26,697 nt of DNA, taken from contig DALYJJ010000086.1 of the NCBI GenBank assembly GCA_031969915.1, positions 1-26,697 of the forward strand, in the 5' to 3' direction. The stretch is from DALYJJ01 sp031969915. GTDB lineage: Bacteria > Acidobacteriota > Terriglobia > Bryobacterales > Bryobacteraceae. Position 1 is the first letter of the stretch. Each line of letters starts with the position of its first letter. The notes below the pieces were generated by a model. The model did no database searches, had not been told where the DNA came from, and worked only from the letters and a program-made list of their open reading frames with translations. The translations under genes and the position numbers were made by a program. Of this stretch, positions 6,311 through 15,593 are shown piece after piece.

Positions 6311-8245
6311 ATGTCAGTTCAGGAATCCGCGACCGCACCGGCTCCGCCCAGCTCTCATGGCGACCATGCCGCCGCCTGGCCGCTCACGCTGGGCGCACTC
6401 GGCGTGGTGTTCGGGGATATCGGCACGAGTCCGCTGTACACGTTGAAAGAATGCGCGCAGCATGCGCGCCAGTCCACGCACGGAACGTTTCTGCGGGAAG
6501 ATCTGTTCGGCATCCTCTCGCTCATCTTCTGGGCGATGACGATGATGGTGACCGTGAAGTACCTCACCTTCATCATGCGCGCCGACAACAAGGGAGAAGG
6601 CGGGATCTTCGCACTTCTCGCACTGCTGCCCAACCGGTTGCGCACTACGACGCGGACGGGCCGCGTGCGTGCGCTCTCGCTGTTGGCGATTCTCGGCGCG
6701 GCGCTGCTCTATGGCGACGGCGTGATCACGCCGGCGATCTCGGTGCTCGGCGCGGTGGAGGGGCTAGCCATCGCCAACCCGGCGCTCCACGCCGCGGTCC
6801 TCCCGATCACGCTGGTGATTCTGCTCGGCCTGTTCGGGATCCAGAACCGGGGCACCGGGGCAGTGGGACGTCTGTTCGGGCCGGTGATGCTGGTGTGGTT
6901 CACGGTGATCGCGGCCCTGGGGGGCTGGCACATTCGCCACGATCCGGAGATCCTGGCGGCGCTGCTGCCCCACCACGCGTTCGGCTACTTCGCCCACCAC
7001 GGCTGGCACGGCATCACGATTCTCGGTTCGGTGGTGCTGGCGGTGACCGGCGGGGAGGCGCTGTACGCGGACATGGGCCATTTCGGCGTGACGCCCATTC
7101 GACGGGCCTGGCTGCTGGCAGCGGGACCCGCGCTGATGCTCAACTACTTCGGCCAGGGCGCGGTGATTCTGCAGACGCCGGCCGCCGCCGCGAATCCGTT
7201 TTTCTCCATGGTGCCCGCGGGCGCGCCGGCGTTCCTGCTGGTGCTGCTCTCGTCGGCGGCCGCGATCATCGCCTCGCAGGCTCTGATCTCCGGGGCCTTC
7301 TCGTTGACGCGGCAGGCGACGCAGCTCGGCTTCCTTCCCCGCGTGCGCGTGCGCCACACGGCTCACGACGTCCAGGGGCAGATCTACATACCGGAGATCA
7401 ACCTCGCGCTGGCCTTCGGATGCGTGCTCCTGGTGCTGGTGTTCCAAAGCTCCACGCGTTTGGCAGCGGCTTACGGCATCGCGGTCACGGGCACGATGGC
7501 GATCACGTCCCTGATGTTCTACATCATCACGCGCGCGCGGTGGCGTTGGCCCTGGTGGAAGGCCGTTCCGCTCCTGCTGTTGTTTCTGGCGCTCGACCTG
7601 CCGTTCCTGGCAGCCAACATCCTGAAGTTCTTCGACGGGGGGTACGTGCCCATCGTGATCGGCGCCGGACTGCTGCTGGTGATGGTGGTCTGGAACCGCG
7701 GGCGGACGCTGATCGCGGGCCGGAACGCGGCGCTCTTCCCGAACCAGGACGCGATCCAGGACGAGATCGACCGGCACCTGGCGGCCCGCGTCCCGGGCAC
7801 CGCGGTCTTCATGGCGTCGAGCAGCCAGACCTTGCCGCCGCTGCTCGTCTATCACGTGTCCCGCGCCCGCTCGCTGCACGAGCATGTGATCCTGGCCCAC
7901 ATCCACTTCGAGGACGAACCGGTGGTTGCCGAGGATCGCCGCTATGAGGCCTCGCGCCTGCCCAACGGTTTCTGGCGCGTGGTGGTCAACTTCGGTTTCA
8001 TGGAAGAGCCGCTCGTTGTGCCGGCGCTTGAACGCGCCACGGCCGCGCAGGGCATTCCGTTTCATCGGGACGAAGCCGTTTACTTCCTGGGACGGGAGAG
8101 TTTCGTGGCCTCAAACCAAGGGCGGATGGGGCCCACCGAGGAGAGCTTCTTCGCGTTTCTACAGCGCAACACCACGTCCGCAGACCGGTTTTTCGGCCTG
8201 CCGCACCAACGGGTGGTTGAAATCGGAACGCAGATCGACCTGTGA
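6311..8245 (+). CDS. kup: Kup/Trk-type low-affinity potassium transporter
   Basis: The 644-residue protein begins with a short cytoplasmic tail and then the hallmark GVVFGDIGTSPLYTLKE of Kup proteins (residues about 30-46). About twelve hydrophobic segments follow, with YGDGVITPAISVLGAVEG and the GGEALYADMGHFG motif, which is characteristic of the family, and then a soluble C-terminal domain from about residue 475. Kup moves K+ together with protons across the inner membrane. I chose the ATG at 6311; an in-frame GTG at 6254 would add 19 residues that do not resemble Kup. It is divergent from the kinase operon, with 104 bases between them. No ydaO-like riboswitch could be recognised in that spacer, although such elements control kup in some bacteria. 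Confidence 0.95.
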   Translation: MSVQESATAPAPPSSHGDHAAAWPLTLGALGVVFGDIGTSPLYTLKECAQHARQSTHGTFLREDLFGILSLIFWAMTMMVTVKYLTFIMRADNKGEGGIFALLALLPNRLRTTTRTGRVRALSLLAILGAALLYGDGVITPAISVLGAVEGLAIANPALHAAVLPITLVILLGLFGIQNRGTGAVGRLFGPVMLVWFTVIAALGGWHIRHDPEILAALLPHHAFGYFAHHGWHGITILGSVVLAVTGGEALYADMGHFGVTPIRRAWLLAAGPALMLNYFGQGAVILQTPAAAANPFFSMVPAGAPAFLLVLLSSAAAIIASQALISGAFSLTRQATQLGFLPRVRVRHTAHDVQGQIYIPEINLALAFGCVLLVLVFQSSTRLAAAYGIAVTGTMAITSLMFYIITRARWRWPWWKAVPLLLLFLALDLPFLAANILKFFDGGYVPIVIGAGLLLVMVVWNRGRTLIAGRNAALFPNQDAIQDEIDRHLAARVPGTAVFMASSSQTLPPLLVYHVSRARSLHEHVILAHIHFEDEPVVAEDRRYEASRLPNGFWRVVVNFGFMEEPLVVPALERATAAQGIPFHRDEAVYFLGRESFVASNQGRMGPTEESFFAFLQRNTTSADRFFGLPHQRVVEIGTQIDL

Positions 8246-8393
8246 TGGCGGCGGCGGAACCGTGTGCAATGATCGCGGATCCTTTGCAGTTTCAGATGAG
8301 GACATCCCGTATTCGAGCTTTCATCCCACTGCAACATTTGGCTTGTAGACTCTTTGGTTAAAGATTGCTTCAGATTCTTTGTTTTCGACTCTT

Positions 8394-8399
8394 AAGGAG
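8394..8399 (+). promoter_or_regulatory. Strong Shine-Dalgarno site of the TonB-dependent receptor
   Basis: AAGGAG ends five bases before the ATG at 8405 and fixes this start. The 159-base spacer from kup contains no other element I can support. Confidence 0.75.
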
Positions 8400-8404
8400 C
8401 CCTT

Positions 8405-11359
8405 ATGCGTTTGGTGCGTCTGCTGGCCGTTTTGTGCCTGATCATCCCGGCCGCGTTTTCCCAAGTTGACCGTGCCACGTTGACCGGAACCATCACGGAT
8501 CCGAGTGGCGCGGTGGTACCCGGTGCGAGCATTTCAGTGGAGTCTGAGACTACGGGCCTGCGCCGCCAGGCCGTAGCGAGTGGAGCGGGAAATTATAGCT
8601 TCTCCGCGCTCCCGATCGGCGTGTACACGCTCACCGCTTCGCAACCCGGCTTCAATTCGGTGACGGTGAAGGACGTGCGCCTGGGCGTGGGGGAGACGCG
8701 AACGCTCGATCTGACGCTGGCAGTCACGGGCGCCGCCACGACGGTCACGGTGGAGAGCCAGGTTTCGGCGTTGGAAAGGGAAACCGTCGCATTGGGCACG
8801 GTGATTGGATCGACCCAAGCCCGAGAGCTACCCCTCAACGGGCGGCACTGGGCGAGCCTGATGGCGCTGGCGCCAGGGGCGATCAACACAGGCGACGGCA
8901 CCCAGCAGACGATTCGCTTTGTGGGCCGGGCCCGGGACGACAATAACTGGACGCTGGACGGTTTGGACGCGACGGGGGTGAAGGACCCGCGGCAGGAGGC
9001 GGCGCTGCGGCTGGTGATCAGCACCGACTCGATCGCCGAGTTTCGCGTAAACGCGTCGCTGTATTCGGCGGAGTCCGGCGGGGGCGCCGGTGCGCAGATC
9101 AACGTGGTGACCAAGTCCGGCACCAACGAGTTGCACGGGAGCGTGTTCGAGTTTTTCCGGAACGACAAGATGGACTCGCGGAACCCCTTCGATACTTCGA
9201 AGCAACCGTTCCGGCTGAACCAGTTCGGCGGCAACCTGGGCGGACCGATCGTGCGGAACAAGACCTTCTTCTTCGCCAACTACGAAGGACTCAGGCAGCG
9301 GGTGAGCCAGACGACGCGGAACGACGTTCCCAGCGCCGCGTTCAAGGCGCGGGCCACAAACCCGGATGTCCGGCGCATTCTCGCGGCATACCCGGTGGGC
9401 ACGGAATCGACGAGCAACGCCGAGATCGACCGCATCCTGGCCACGACCACGAACCAATGGCGCGAAGACGCGGGAACGCTGCGCGTCGATCATCGCTTCA
9501 ACGACAAGAACTCGATCTTCGCCCGCTACAACATCGACGACGGGACGATCCTGGCGCCGCGCTCGGTGGTGGCGGGGGACCGTCAGGACAGCCTCTTCCG
9601 GCCGTCGAACATGGTGCTGCAGTACCAGCGGATTTTCAGCCCGACCATCGTCAACGAAGTCAAGACCGGCTTCAACCGTTCGGCGCTCAACCGCTTCAGC
9701 CGGGCGCCGTTTGAGGAGTCGATCGCGGTGGCCGGCTTCCAGACGTTGAACAACTCAAACCTGCAGATTGAGAACGGAACGTCGTATTCGATCATCGATA
9801 ACCTGGCGATCAATCGGGGGCGGCACACGATCAAGATCGGCGGCGAGATCCGGCGCGCGCACGTGAACGTGGCGGACCCGGCGCGCAACGCGGTGGCGGT
9901 GACCTTCGCGAGCCGGAACGACCTGCTGGCCAACCGCGTGGACCGGGTGGCGATCACGGGCGGCAACGACGTGCTTGGGACTCGCAAGTGGTACTACTTC
10001 GCCTACCTGCAGGACGACTGGAAGATCCTGCCGAACCTGACCCTGAACCTCGGACTCCGCTACGAGTTCTACGGCGTCAACTCGGAAGTGAACAACCGGT
10101 ACCGCGTGTTCGATTTCAACGAGTGCCGGGGATTCTGCCCGGCGGGGACGCCCTGGTATGCCCCGGACCGCAACAACTTCGACCCGCGCGTAGGCATCTC
10201 CTGGGCGCTCTTCGGCGGCAAGACGGTGATCCGCACCGGGGCGGGCATCTACCACGGCCCGGGCCAGATCGACGATCAGAACTCGGCCATCGACAACGTC
10301 GCCGAGAGCTTCACGTTGACCACCGTGGAGGTTCCGAATCTCTCCTATCCCGTGGCGCCGTTTCTGTCGCAGGCGCGCGCCGTGGGGTTGACGCCCCGCT
10401 CCCTCCAACGCGACCGCCGCGACCTCTACAGCGCGCAGTGGGGTTTCTCCATCCAACAGCAACTGCCGGTTCAGTTCACTATGCAGGTCGGCTACCTGGG
10501 CAGCGCGGGAACGCACGTGACGTCTCGTAGCGACTTGAATGTCCTCGACCCGGTGACGCGCACGCGTCCCTTGCCGAACTTCAACCGGATCGACGAGAAG
10601 CGCAACGACGGCAAGAGCAACTTCAACGGGCTGCAAGTGTCCCTGCACCGGCGGATGGGCCGGGGCTTCAACTGGGGCACGGAGTACATGTGGTCTCACT
10701 CAATCAACGACGGTGCCACGGGCGGCGGCGAAGGTCTGCAAATCATGAACGTGGCGTGCCGGGCCTGCGACCGCGCACACAGCGACACGGACATCCGGCA
10801 CACCTTCACGAGCAACTGGATCTACGATCTTCCATTCGGCCGCGGCAAGCGGTATCTGAATTCCGGCGTGGCCGCCGCGGTGTTCGGCAACTGGGAAGCG
10901 AGCGGGATCTGGGTGATGCGCACGGGGCGGCCGTTGAACATCACGGTGAACCGCAGCGCGAACGACCTGCCGGACGGCAACAGCCGCAACCCGAGGCCGA
11001 ACCTGGTTCCGGGCGTACCGATCTACGCGTCGAACCAGAGCTTCGGCGGCTGGCTGAACATCGCCGCGTTCGCGGTCCCGGCGAGCCGCACCTGGGGGAA
11101 CCTGGGCCGGAACATCGCACGGGGTCCGGGGTTGGCGCAGGTGGACTTTGCGCTGAGCAAGAGGATCATCTTTACGGAGGGCAAGGAGCTTGTCCTGCGC
11201 GGTGAGGGCTTCAACATTTTCAACCGCACGCAGGCCGGCAACCCGGGTACGAACATCAGCGCGCCGGGCACGTTCGGCATCGTCACCGCGGGCCTGAACC
11301 GCAGTATCGGCACGGGAACCTCGCGGCAACTGCAGATCGCTCTGCGGTTGAACTTCTAG
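8405..11359 (+). CDS. Oar-like TonB-dependent outer-membrane receptor with carboxypeptidase-regulatory-like domain
   Basis: The 984-residue protein starts with a signal peptide (about 1-19, likely cut after AFS). An Ig-like carboxypeptidase-regulatory domain follows (about 20-105; ATLTGTITDPSGAVVPGASISV is its first strand pair, joined by SGAGNYSFSALPIGVYTLT). A plug-like region (about 115-240; ELPLNGRHW, GGGAGAQINVVTKSGTNELHGSVFEFFRN) and a long beta-barrel then end in the terminal aromatic ALRLNF needed for BAM assembly. This is the Oar / acidobacterial TonB-dependent transporter type, present in many copies in Solibacter-like genomes and usually tied to uptake of glycans or other polymers. 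No adjacent gene points to the substrate. The gene stands alone on its strand, with its own strong ribosome site and a hairpin terminator. Confidence 0.93.
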   Translation: MRLVRLLAVLCLIIPAAFSQVDRATLTGTITDPSGAVVPGASISVESETTGLRRQAVASGAGNYSFSALPIGVYTLTASQPGFNSVTVKDVRLGVGETRTLDLTLAVTGAATTVTVESQVSALERETVALGTVIGSTQARELPLNGRHWASLMALAPGAINTGDGTQQTIRFVGRARDDNNWTLDGLDATGVKDPRQEAALRLVISTDSIAEFRVNASLYSAESGGGAGAQINVVTKSGTNELHGSVFEFFRNDKMDSRNPFDTSKQPFRLNQFGGNLGGPIVRNKTFFFANYEGLRQRVSQTTRNDVPSAAFKARATNPDVRRILAAYPVGTESTSNAEIDRILATTTNQWREDAGTLRVDHRFNDKNSIFARYNIDDGTILAPRSVVAGDRQDSLFRPSNMVLQYQRIFSPTIVNEVKTGFNRSALNRFSRAPFEESIAVAGFQTLNNSNLQIENGTSYSIIDNLAINRGRHTIKIGGEIRRAHVNVADPARNAVAVTFASRNDLLANRVDRVAITGGNDVLGTRKWYYFAYLQDDWKILPNLTLNLGLRYEFYGVNSEVNNRYRVFDFNECRGFCPAGTPWYAPDRNNFDPRVGISWALFGGKTVIRTGAGIYHGPGQIDDQNSAIDNVAESFTLTTVEVPNLSYPVAPFLSQARAVGLTPRSLQRDRRDLYSAQWGFSIQQQLPVQFTMQVGYLGSAGTHVTSRSDLNVLDPVTRTRPLPNFNRIDEKRNDGKSNFNGLQVSLHRRMGRGFNWGTEYMWSHSINDGATGGGEGLQIMNVACRACDRAHSDTDIRHTFTSNWIYDLPFGRGKRYLNSGVAAAVFGNWEASGIWVMRTGRPLNITVNRSANDLPDGNSRNPRPNLVPGVPIYASNQSFGGWLNIAAFAVPASRTWGNLGRNIARGPGLAQVDFALSKRIIFTEGKELVLRGEGFNIFNRTQAGNPGTNISAPGTFGIVTAGLNRSIGTGTSRQLQIALRLNF

Positions 11360-11362
11360 AGC

Positions 11363-11382
11363 GGAGGGGCGGCCGCCCCTCC
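11363..11382. terminator. 20-bp perfect palindrome between convergent genes, probable bidirectional terminator
   Basis: GGAGGGGCGGCCGCCCCTCC is fully self-complementary and lies 3 bases after the receptor stop and 15 bases before the end of the convergent permease gene. A transcript from either strand would form a very stable hairpin with about eight base pairs and a four-base loop. No U-tract follows on the plus strand, so termination strength is uncertain. Confidence 0.6.
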
Positions 11383-11397
11383 CTCAAATGCGGAACG

Positions 11398-12633
11398 TCA
11401 CTCGTACCGAAGGGCAACCACCGGATCGAGACGCGCCGCTTTGCTCGCGGGCCAGATTCCAAAGAACAACCCGACGCCCACCGAGACGAAGACTCCGGCC
11501 GTCGCGGCCCACAGGGGGACGACGGTCGGAAGAGTGGGGAAGGCGAGGCGCACGGCGAGCGAGATGAGCCAGCCCAGGAGCATACCGAGCAGGCCGCCCA
11601 TGCCGGTGAGGACGACGGCCTCGGTGAGGAACTGGACCACGATGTCGGAGCGCTTGGCGCCGATGGCCTTGCGGACGCCGATCTCCTTGGTTCTCTCGGT
11701 AACCGAGACGAGCATGATGTTCATGACGCCGATTCCGCCGACGAGCAGGCCGATGGAACTCAACACCACCATCACGATGGCGGTCACGGCGGTGACCCGG
11801 CGGAAGTCCTCGAGCATCTGCTCGGCGGTGTTCAGGGCGAAGCTATCCGGGGCGTTGTGGGGCACGCGGCGTTCCAGGCGCAGGATGGCGCGCGTTTCGT
11901 CCATCGCCTCCACGAGCCGCCCCTCTTTGGCGACGACAATCAGCATGTGCTCTTTGGCGGCGGGGAACATCTTGCGCATGGTGAAGTACGGAAACAGGAT
12001 GCGATTGTCCTCCGCGCCGGGGAACGAGTTGCCGGGGCGCTTCATGACGCCCACGACCTCGAACTGGTGGCCGTCGACTTCCATCCACTTCCCGACCGGG
12101 TCGCTTTCGGCGAACAGCGCCTTCCGGACGTCCTCGCCGATGACCACGACGGGGACCCGATGGTTGTTCTCCACCTCACTGAAGAAACGCCCGGAGAGCA
12201 TCACCACGTCGTTGCCGACGGCGTAACCCGGTTCGGTGCCGCCCATATCCAGCCGGAACAGATCGTTGCCCTTGTAGCGCGCCTTATGGATCATGTTGAA
12301 CGGCGCGAAGAGCCATGGGCTGACGTGCTCGATGCTGCGCGACCGTTCGCGGATGGCCATGGCGTTCTCGTACGTCAAGGGCTTGCGCAGCCGCTCCTCC
12401 TGAGTGCTTCCGCGGAAGCCGAACTGGAACTTGAAGACGATGATCGAATCCTTGCCCATGCCTCGCAGGGCGTCGGCGATGGCGCCGTCGAGCCCGGCGA
12501 TGATCGAGCCCACGCCGATGATGGTGCTCGTGCCGATGATCACGCCGAGGACGGTGAGGACGGCCCGCGTCTTGTGGCCGCGAATGGTGTCGAGCGCCAG
12601 TTTCACGGCCGAGGGCCAGGTGGAGGTTTTCAT
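11398..12633 (-). CDS. MacB-family ABC transporter permease (second of a tandem pair)
   Basis: The 411-residue protein has one N-terminal transmembrane helix (about 22-45, with TIRGHKTRAVLTVLGVIIG), a large periplasmic MacB core domain (about 55-270), and three C-terminal helices forming the FtsX domain (about 280-305, 330-360, 375-400). The NIMLVSVTERTKEIGVRKAIGA segment between helices is the coupling-helix signature of MacB/LolE-type permeases. These proteins drive mechanotransmission in export of peptides, lipoproteins or small molecules and need a separate ATPase. No ATPase lies within the window. It begins 3 bases after the other permease, so the two probably form a heterodimer. Confidence 0.9.
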   Translation of the reverse strand: MKTSTWPSAVKLALDTIRGHKTRAVLTVLGVIIGTSTIIGVGSIIAGLDGAIADALRGMGKDSIIVFKFQFGFRGSTQEERLRKPLTYENAMAIRERSRSIEHVSPWLFAPFNMIHKARYKGNDLFRLDMGGTEPGYAVGNDVVMLSGRFFSEVENNHRVPVVVIGEDVRKALFAESDPVGKWMEVDGHQFEVVGVMKRPGNSFPGAEDNRILFPYFTMRKMFPAAKEHMLIVVAKEGRLVEAMDETRAILRLERRVPHNAPDSFALNTAEQMLEDFRRVTAVTAIVMVVLSSIGLLVGGIGVMNIMLVSVTERTKEIGVRKAIGAKRSDIVVQFLTEAVVLTGMGGLLGMLLGWLISLAVRLAFPTLPTVVPLWAATAGVFVSVGVGLFFGIWPASKAARLDPVVALRYE

Positions 12634-12636
12634 GGC

Positions 12637-13884
12637 TTACCTTTCGACGCGCAACGCTTCAATGGGGTCGAGCTTCGAGGCCTTATGCGCCGGGTAGACG
12701 CCGAAAAACAACCCCACCATGGCGGACAGCGTGACGCCCGTGAGGACGGCGGTCACGGGCATGGACATGGGCACCGGCGTCGCGGCGTTCACAATCAGGG
12801 TGATCACCCAGGCGATGAGGACGCCGATCAAACCGCCGCTGGCGGCAAGCATGGAGGATTCGACGAGAAACTGGTTGAGAATGTCCTGGCGGCGGGCGCC
12901 GACGCTCTTCCGGATGCCGATCTCGTGGGTCCGTTCGGTGACCACCGCGAGCATGATGTTCATGATCACCACGCCGCCCACCACCATGAAGACGCTGACC
13001 ACGGCCATCGCGGTGGCGGCGATGGCGCCCGTCAGGCGGTCCCAGGCCTCAACGAGCGAATCGGAGGAGATGATGGCGAAGTTGTCGTCGCCGCCGGGGC
13101 GGACGTGGCGGTAGGCGCGCAGCAGCATGCGGATTTCGTCCTGGGACTGAAAGAGGCGGTTGCGGTCGATGGCCAGGGCGGCGAAACTCAACCCCCGCCG
13201 GGCTCCCCACATCTTGAGGTACGTCTGCACGGGGATCATGACAAAGTTGTCGCGGGACTGGCCGAAGACGCTGCCGAGGGCCTTGGCGACACCGACCACT
13301 TCGAACGGCCGGCCGGCCACCTGGATGGTCTTCCCGATGGGATCGGCGTTGGGGAAGAACCGGTCCTTCAGATCGTTGCCGATGAAGGCCACCGGCATCC
13401 GGCGGCGGTCTTCGGTGTCGGTCAGGAAGCGGCCCTGCGCGGGCTGGACATTCGTGATCACGCCCATGTTCGCGGAGACGCCCTGGAGGAAGGCTTCTTT
13501 CACTTCCTCCGAGCCATAGGCGATCGAGATATTGGAGCGCCCCGCGGACATGCCGAACTCGCGGAGCAGGGTGGTATTGGCCTTCAGAAACTCAAATTCT
13601 TCGAGCGACAGCTCCGGGTTCTTGCGCTGCAGCTCCAGGAACTTCTTCGGATCGAAGTTCCCAACGAAGGCCATGCGCAGGATGCGGAACCCGTCGACGC
13701 CCATGTTGGAGACGTTCTCGGCAATGTACTTGTCCATGCCGTGAATCACAGACATCACGGCGATGAGGGTGGTGGTGGCGAGGATGATCCCGAGCAGGGT
13801 GAGAAAGCTCCTCAGCTTGGATCCGAGTAACGAGTTCGCCGCGACCGCCGCCGCTTCGGCAAGAGAGGCCTGCTTGGCTGTCAT
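12637..13884 (-). CDS. MacB-family ABC transporter permease (first of a tandem pair)
   Basis: The 415-residue protein has the same layout as its neighbour: N-terminal helix (about 24-46, LLGIILATTTLIAVMSVIHG), periplasmic core domain (about 50-270) and C-terminal FtsX helices with NIMLAVVTERTHEIGIRKSVGA before helix 3. The two are clearly paralogous but diverged, as expected for heterodimeric permeases. The ATG lies 2 bases after the stop of the YheT-like hydrolase gene, so the gene is in an operon with it. No ATPase or periplasmic adaptor (MacA-like) is encoded nearby, so the energy-coupling partner must be elsewhere. Confidence 0.9.
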   Translation of the reverse strand: MTAKQASLAEAAAVAANSLLGSKLRSFLTLLGIILATTTLIAVMSVIHGMDKYIAENVSNMGVDGFRILRMAFVGNFDPKKFLELQRKNPELSLEEFEFLKANTTLLREFGMSAGRSNISIAYGSEEVKEAFLQGVSANMGVITNVQPAQGRFLTDTEDRRRMPVAFIGNDLKDRFFPNADPIGKTIQVAGRPFEVVGVAKALGSVFGQSRDNFVMIPVQTYLKMWGARRGLSFAALAIDRNRLFQSQDEIRMLLRAYRHVRPGGDDNFAIISSDSLVEAWDRLTGAIAATAMAVVSVFMVVGGVVIMNIMLAVVTERTHEIGIRKSVGARRQDILNQFLVESSMLAASGGLIGVLIAWVITLIVNAATPVPMSMPVTAVLTGVTLSAMVGLFFGVYPAHKASKLDPIEALRVER

Positions 13885-13886
13885 CT

Positions 13887-14864
13887 TCAGGAAAGACGTT
13901 CCTTTGCAAGGATTTGTTCCTCAATCCACTCCATCACGACATGGTCGGCCCAAAACCGGGGCGGCCGGCGCGCCAGGAAGCCCAAGTGCCCCCCATGGTC
14001 CGGCGTGACCAGCCGGATGCAAGGATTCTTGACGACCGGTTCCGACTGGTACAGCGAGAACGGGATTAAGGGATCGTCCTGCGCCTGAATCAGTAAGGCC
14101 GGCACGCGGATGTCCGCCAGGAAGTGGATGGAGGACTGGGTGTCGTAGTAGTGCCGCGCGCCGCGAAATCCGAAGGCCGGGGCGGTGATGCGATCGTCGA
14201 ACTCGAGCACGGTGCGGATGCGTGTGAGGTCGCGAGCCGGGAATCGATCCGGCTCGCTGGCCTGCCGCCGCCGGTAGCGCGCCTTCAGCCGGCTTACGAA
14301 GCGGCTCTCATAGAGCCGGTTCTGGCGCTCGGACATCTTATCCACGCAGGCGCCCAGGTGAAGCGGCGTGCCCACGGAACAGACCCCGGCCAACAACTGC
14401 GCACCCGCGGCGCCCAGTTCCCCGGCGAGCTTCAAGACGACGTTGCCTCCCAAGGAGAACCCACACAGGAAGACGGGCCCGCGCCCCTCGCTCTTAACAA
14501 TCTCGAGCACCCGGCGGAGGTCCGACGTCAACCCCGCGTGGTAGAGGGTCGGGCAGAGGTGTTCCGTGCCGCCGCAAGTCCGCATGTTGAGGCGCATGGC
14601 GCCGAACCCCGCCTCGAGCGCCTCCCGCGCCATGCTCACCATGTACCCGGCGGCGCTCGAGCCCTCGAGGCCATGCAACGCGATGAGCAGGCCCCGTTCC
14701 TTCCCGGAGACGGGCGATTGCTCGTGGGCCAGCACCTGAACCTCGGGCTCGGTTTGATAGTATCGGTCCCGCACGGGAGAGCGCGGCGCCTCGCGGCGGG
14801 GCCAGAAGTTGCCGAGGATGGTCAGCGCATGCGGATTGCGGATGAGGGGATCGAAGGGTCGCAA
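13887..14864 (-). CDS. YheT-family alpha/beta hydrolase
   Basis: The product is a 325-residue alpha/beta-hydrolase. LIALHGLEGSS (oxyanion region), the nucleophile elbow CGFSLGGN and, near the C-terminus, the acid and base segments DDPLIPF and PDHGGHLGF outline the Ser-Asp-His triad. The LIRNPHALTILGNF start is typical of the YheT/EMB8 family, whose members act on esters of unknown identity. The start is uncertain: TTG at 14864 is the only start codon that keeps this conserved N-terminus; an ATG at 14871 is in another frame. It lies 31 bases after the outer-membrane protein gene and 2 bases before the permease pair, which suggests one transcript. A link to lipid or envelope metabolism is only contextual. 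Confidence 0.85.
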   Translation of the reverse strand: MRPFDPLIRNPHALTILGNFWPRREAPRSPVRDRYYQTEPEVQVLAHEQSPVSGKERGLLIALHGLEGSSAAGYMVSMAREALEAGFGAMRLNMRTCGGTEHLCPTLYHAGLTSDLRRVLEIVKSEGRGPVFLCGFSLGGNVVLKLAGELGAAGAQLLAGVCSVGTPLHLGACVDKMSERQNRLYESRFVSRLKARYRRRQASEPDRFPARDLTRIRTVLEFDDRITAPAFGFRGARHYYDTQSSIHFLADIRVPALLIQAQDDPLIPFSLYQSEPVVKNPCIRLVTPDHGGHLGFLARRPPRFWADHVVMEWIEEQILAKERLS

Positions 14865-14895
14865 TCCCCATCGTACCGGCTGCGCCGACGCCGGA

Positions 14896-15525
14896 TCAAA
14901 AGGCGAATCCGGCGAGCACCTCGTGCTGGTTCTGGGTGGGCCCGAAAACTACGCCCCGAAACGAGACCCGGTCGCTGGTCGCGAACCGGGAGTACCGATA
15001 CTCGACGCTGAGCTTCAATCGTGCAAAGACCCGGGTGCGCAGCCCGGTGCCGGCGGCGAAGCCATGATCGAAGCGCGCGGGCGTACCGGCCGTTGGGCCG
15101 CTGAAGACCGTGGCGATGGAGCCGTCGGCGTTGCGGGTGACACCCCACGCGCTCGCATCGGCCGGGGAACGGCGGCGCGCGGTGTAGCCGCCCGCGGCGA
15201 ACCAGGGGCCGCGGTAATACTTGCCGAGCACGGGGAACTCCCAGACGTCATTCCGGACGCGCGAATAGGTGAAGCTACCGAGGATGTCGGCGAAGTACGC
15301 CCGGTATCCGGTGCGTTTGTACAACGGGTTGAACTCCAGGGCAAAGCTCTTCGGCAGCCGCATCTCGATGGATGGCCCGACCGTATACGGACGGTCTTCG
15401 ATTCGCTCGACGCCGGTCGTCGATTCCGTGAAAAAGAGTCCGCCCTTGACGCCGACCGAAACCGGGATCTGTGCCAAGCCCGGAATGGCGGCGACTAGAA
15501 TCAGACCAACGATTCTGGTTCGCAT
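14896..15525 (-). CDS. Outer-membrane beta-barrel protein (hypothetical)
   Basis: Starting at ATG 15525 the product has 209 residues with a clear signal peptide (MRTRIVGLILVAAIPGLAQ, cut near residue 19). It then has alternating polar and hydrophobic strands such as VSVGVKGGLFF, FALEFNPLYKR, FAAGGYTARR and LKLSVEYRYSRF, and ends in aromatic GFAF, as barrel proteins do. It looks like the OmpA/OprF-type or porin-like beta-barrel proteins with about eight strands. The longer frame up to 15597 adds an Arg/Pro-rich stretch with no sense as a signal peptide and is rejected. No function is known. It lies between an alcohol dehydrogenase and the hydrolase-permease genes on the same strand. Confidence 0.78.
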   Translation of the reverse strand: MRTRIVGLILVAAIPGLAQIPVSVGVKGGLFFTESTTGVERIEDRPYTVGPSIEMRLPKSFALEFNPLYKRTGYRAYFADILGSFTYSRVRNDVWEFPVLGKYYRGPWFAAGGYTARRRSPADASAWGVTRNADGSIATVFSGPTAGTPARFDHGFAAGTGLRTRVFARLKLSVEYRYSRFATSDRVSFRGVVFGPTQNQHEVLAGFAF

Positions 15526-15593
15526 GACGCACGGACGGGCCGGACGCACCGGCGGTTTCCGAAACCTGCAGGGACGTTCGGCGGAACCACGCA

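Noticed and set aside
6301..6316. Possible sigma-54 promoter beginning with TGGCAC upstream of kup
   Set aside because: The -12 element lacks the required GC at correct spacing and the box overlaps the kup start codon.
6451..8065. Long plus-frame and minus-strand open frames inside kup
   Set aside because: Low-complexity Arg/Gly/His translations without domain features; kup fully explains the region.
11857..13830. Plus-strand open frame of 657 codons across both permease genes
   Set aside because: Asp/Gly/His-rich, no motif, exactly opposite two well-supported genes.
14869..14871. ATG near the YheT-like hydrolase as its start codon
   Set aside because: It is in a different frame from the conserved hydrolase sequence; TTG at 14864 is the usable start.
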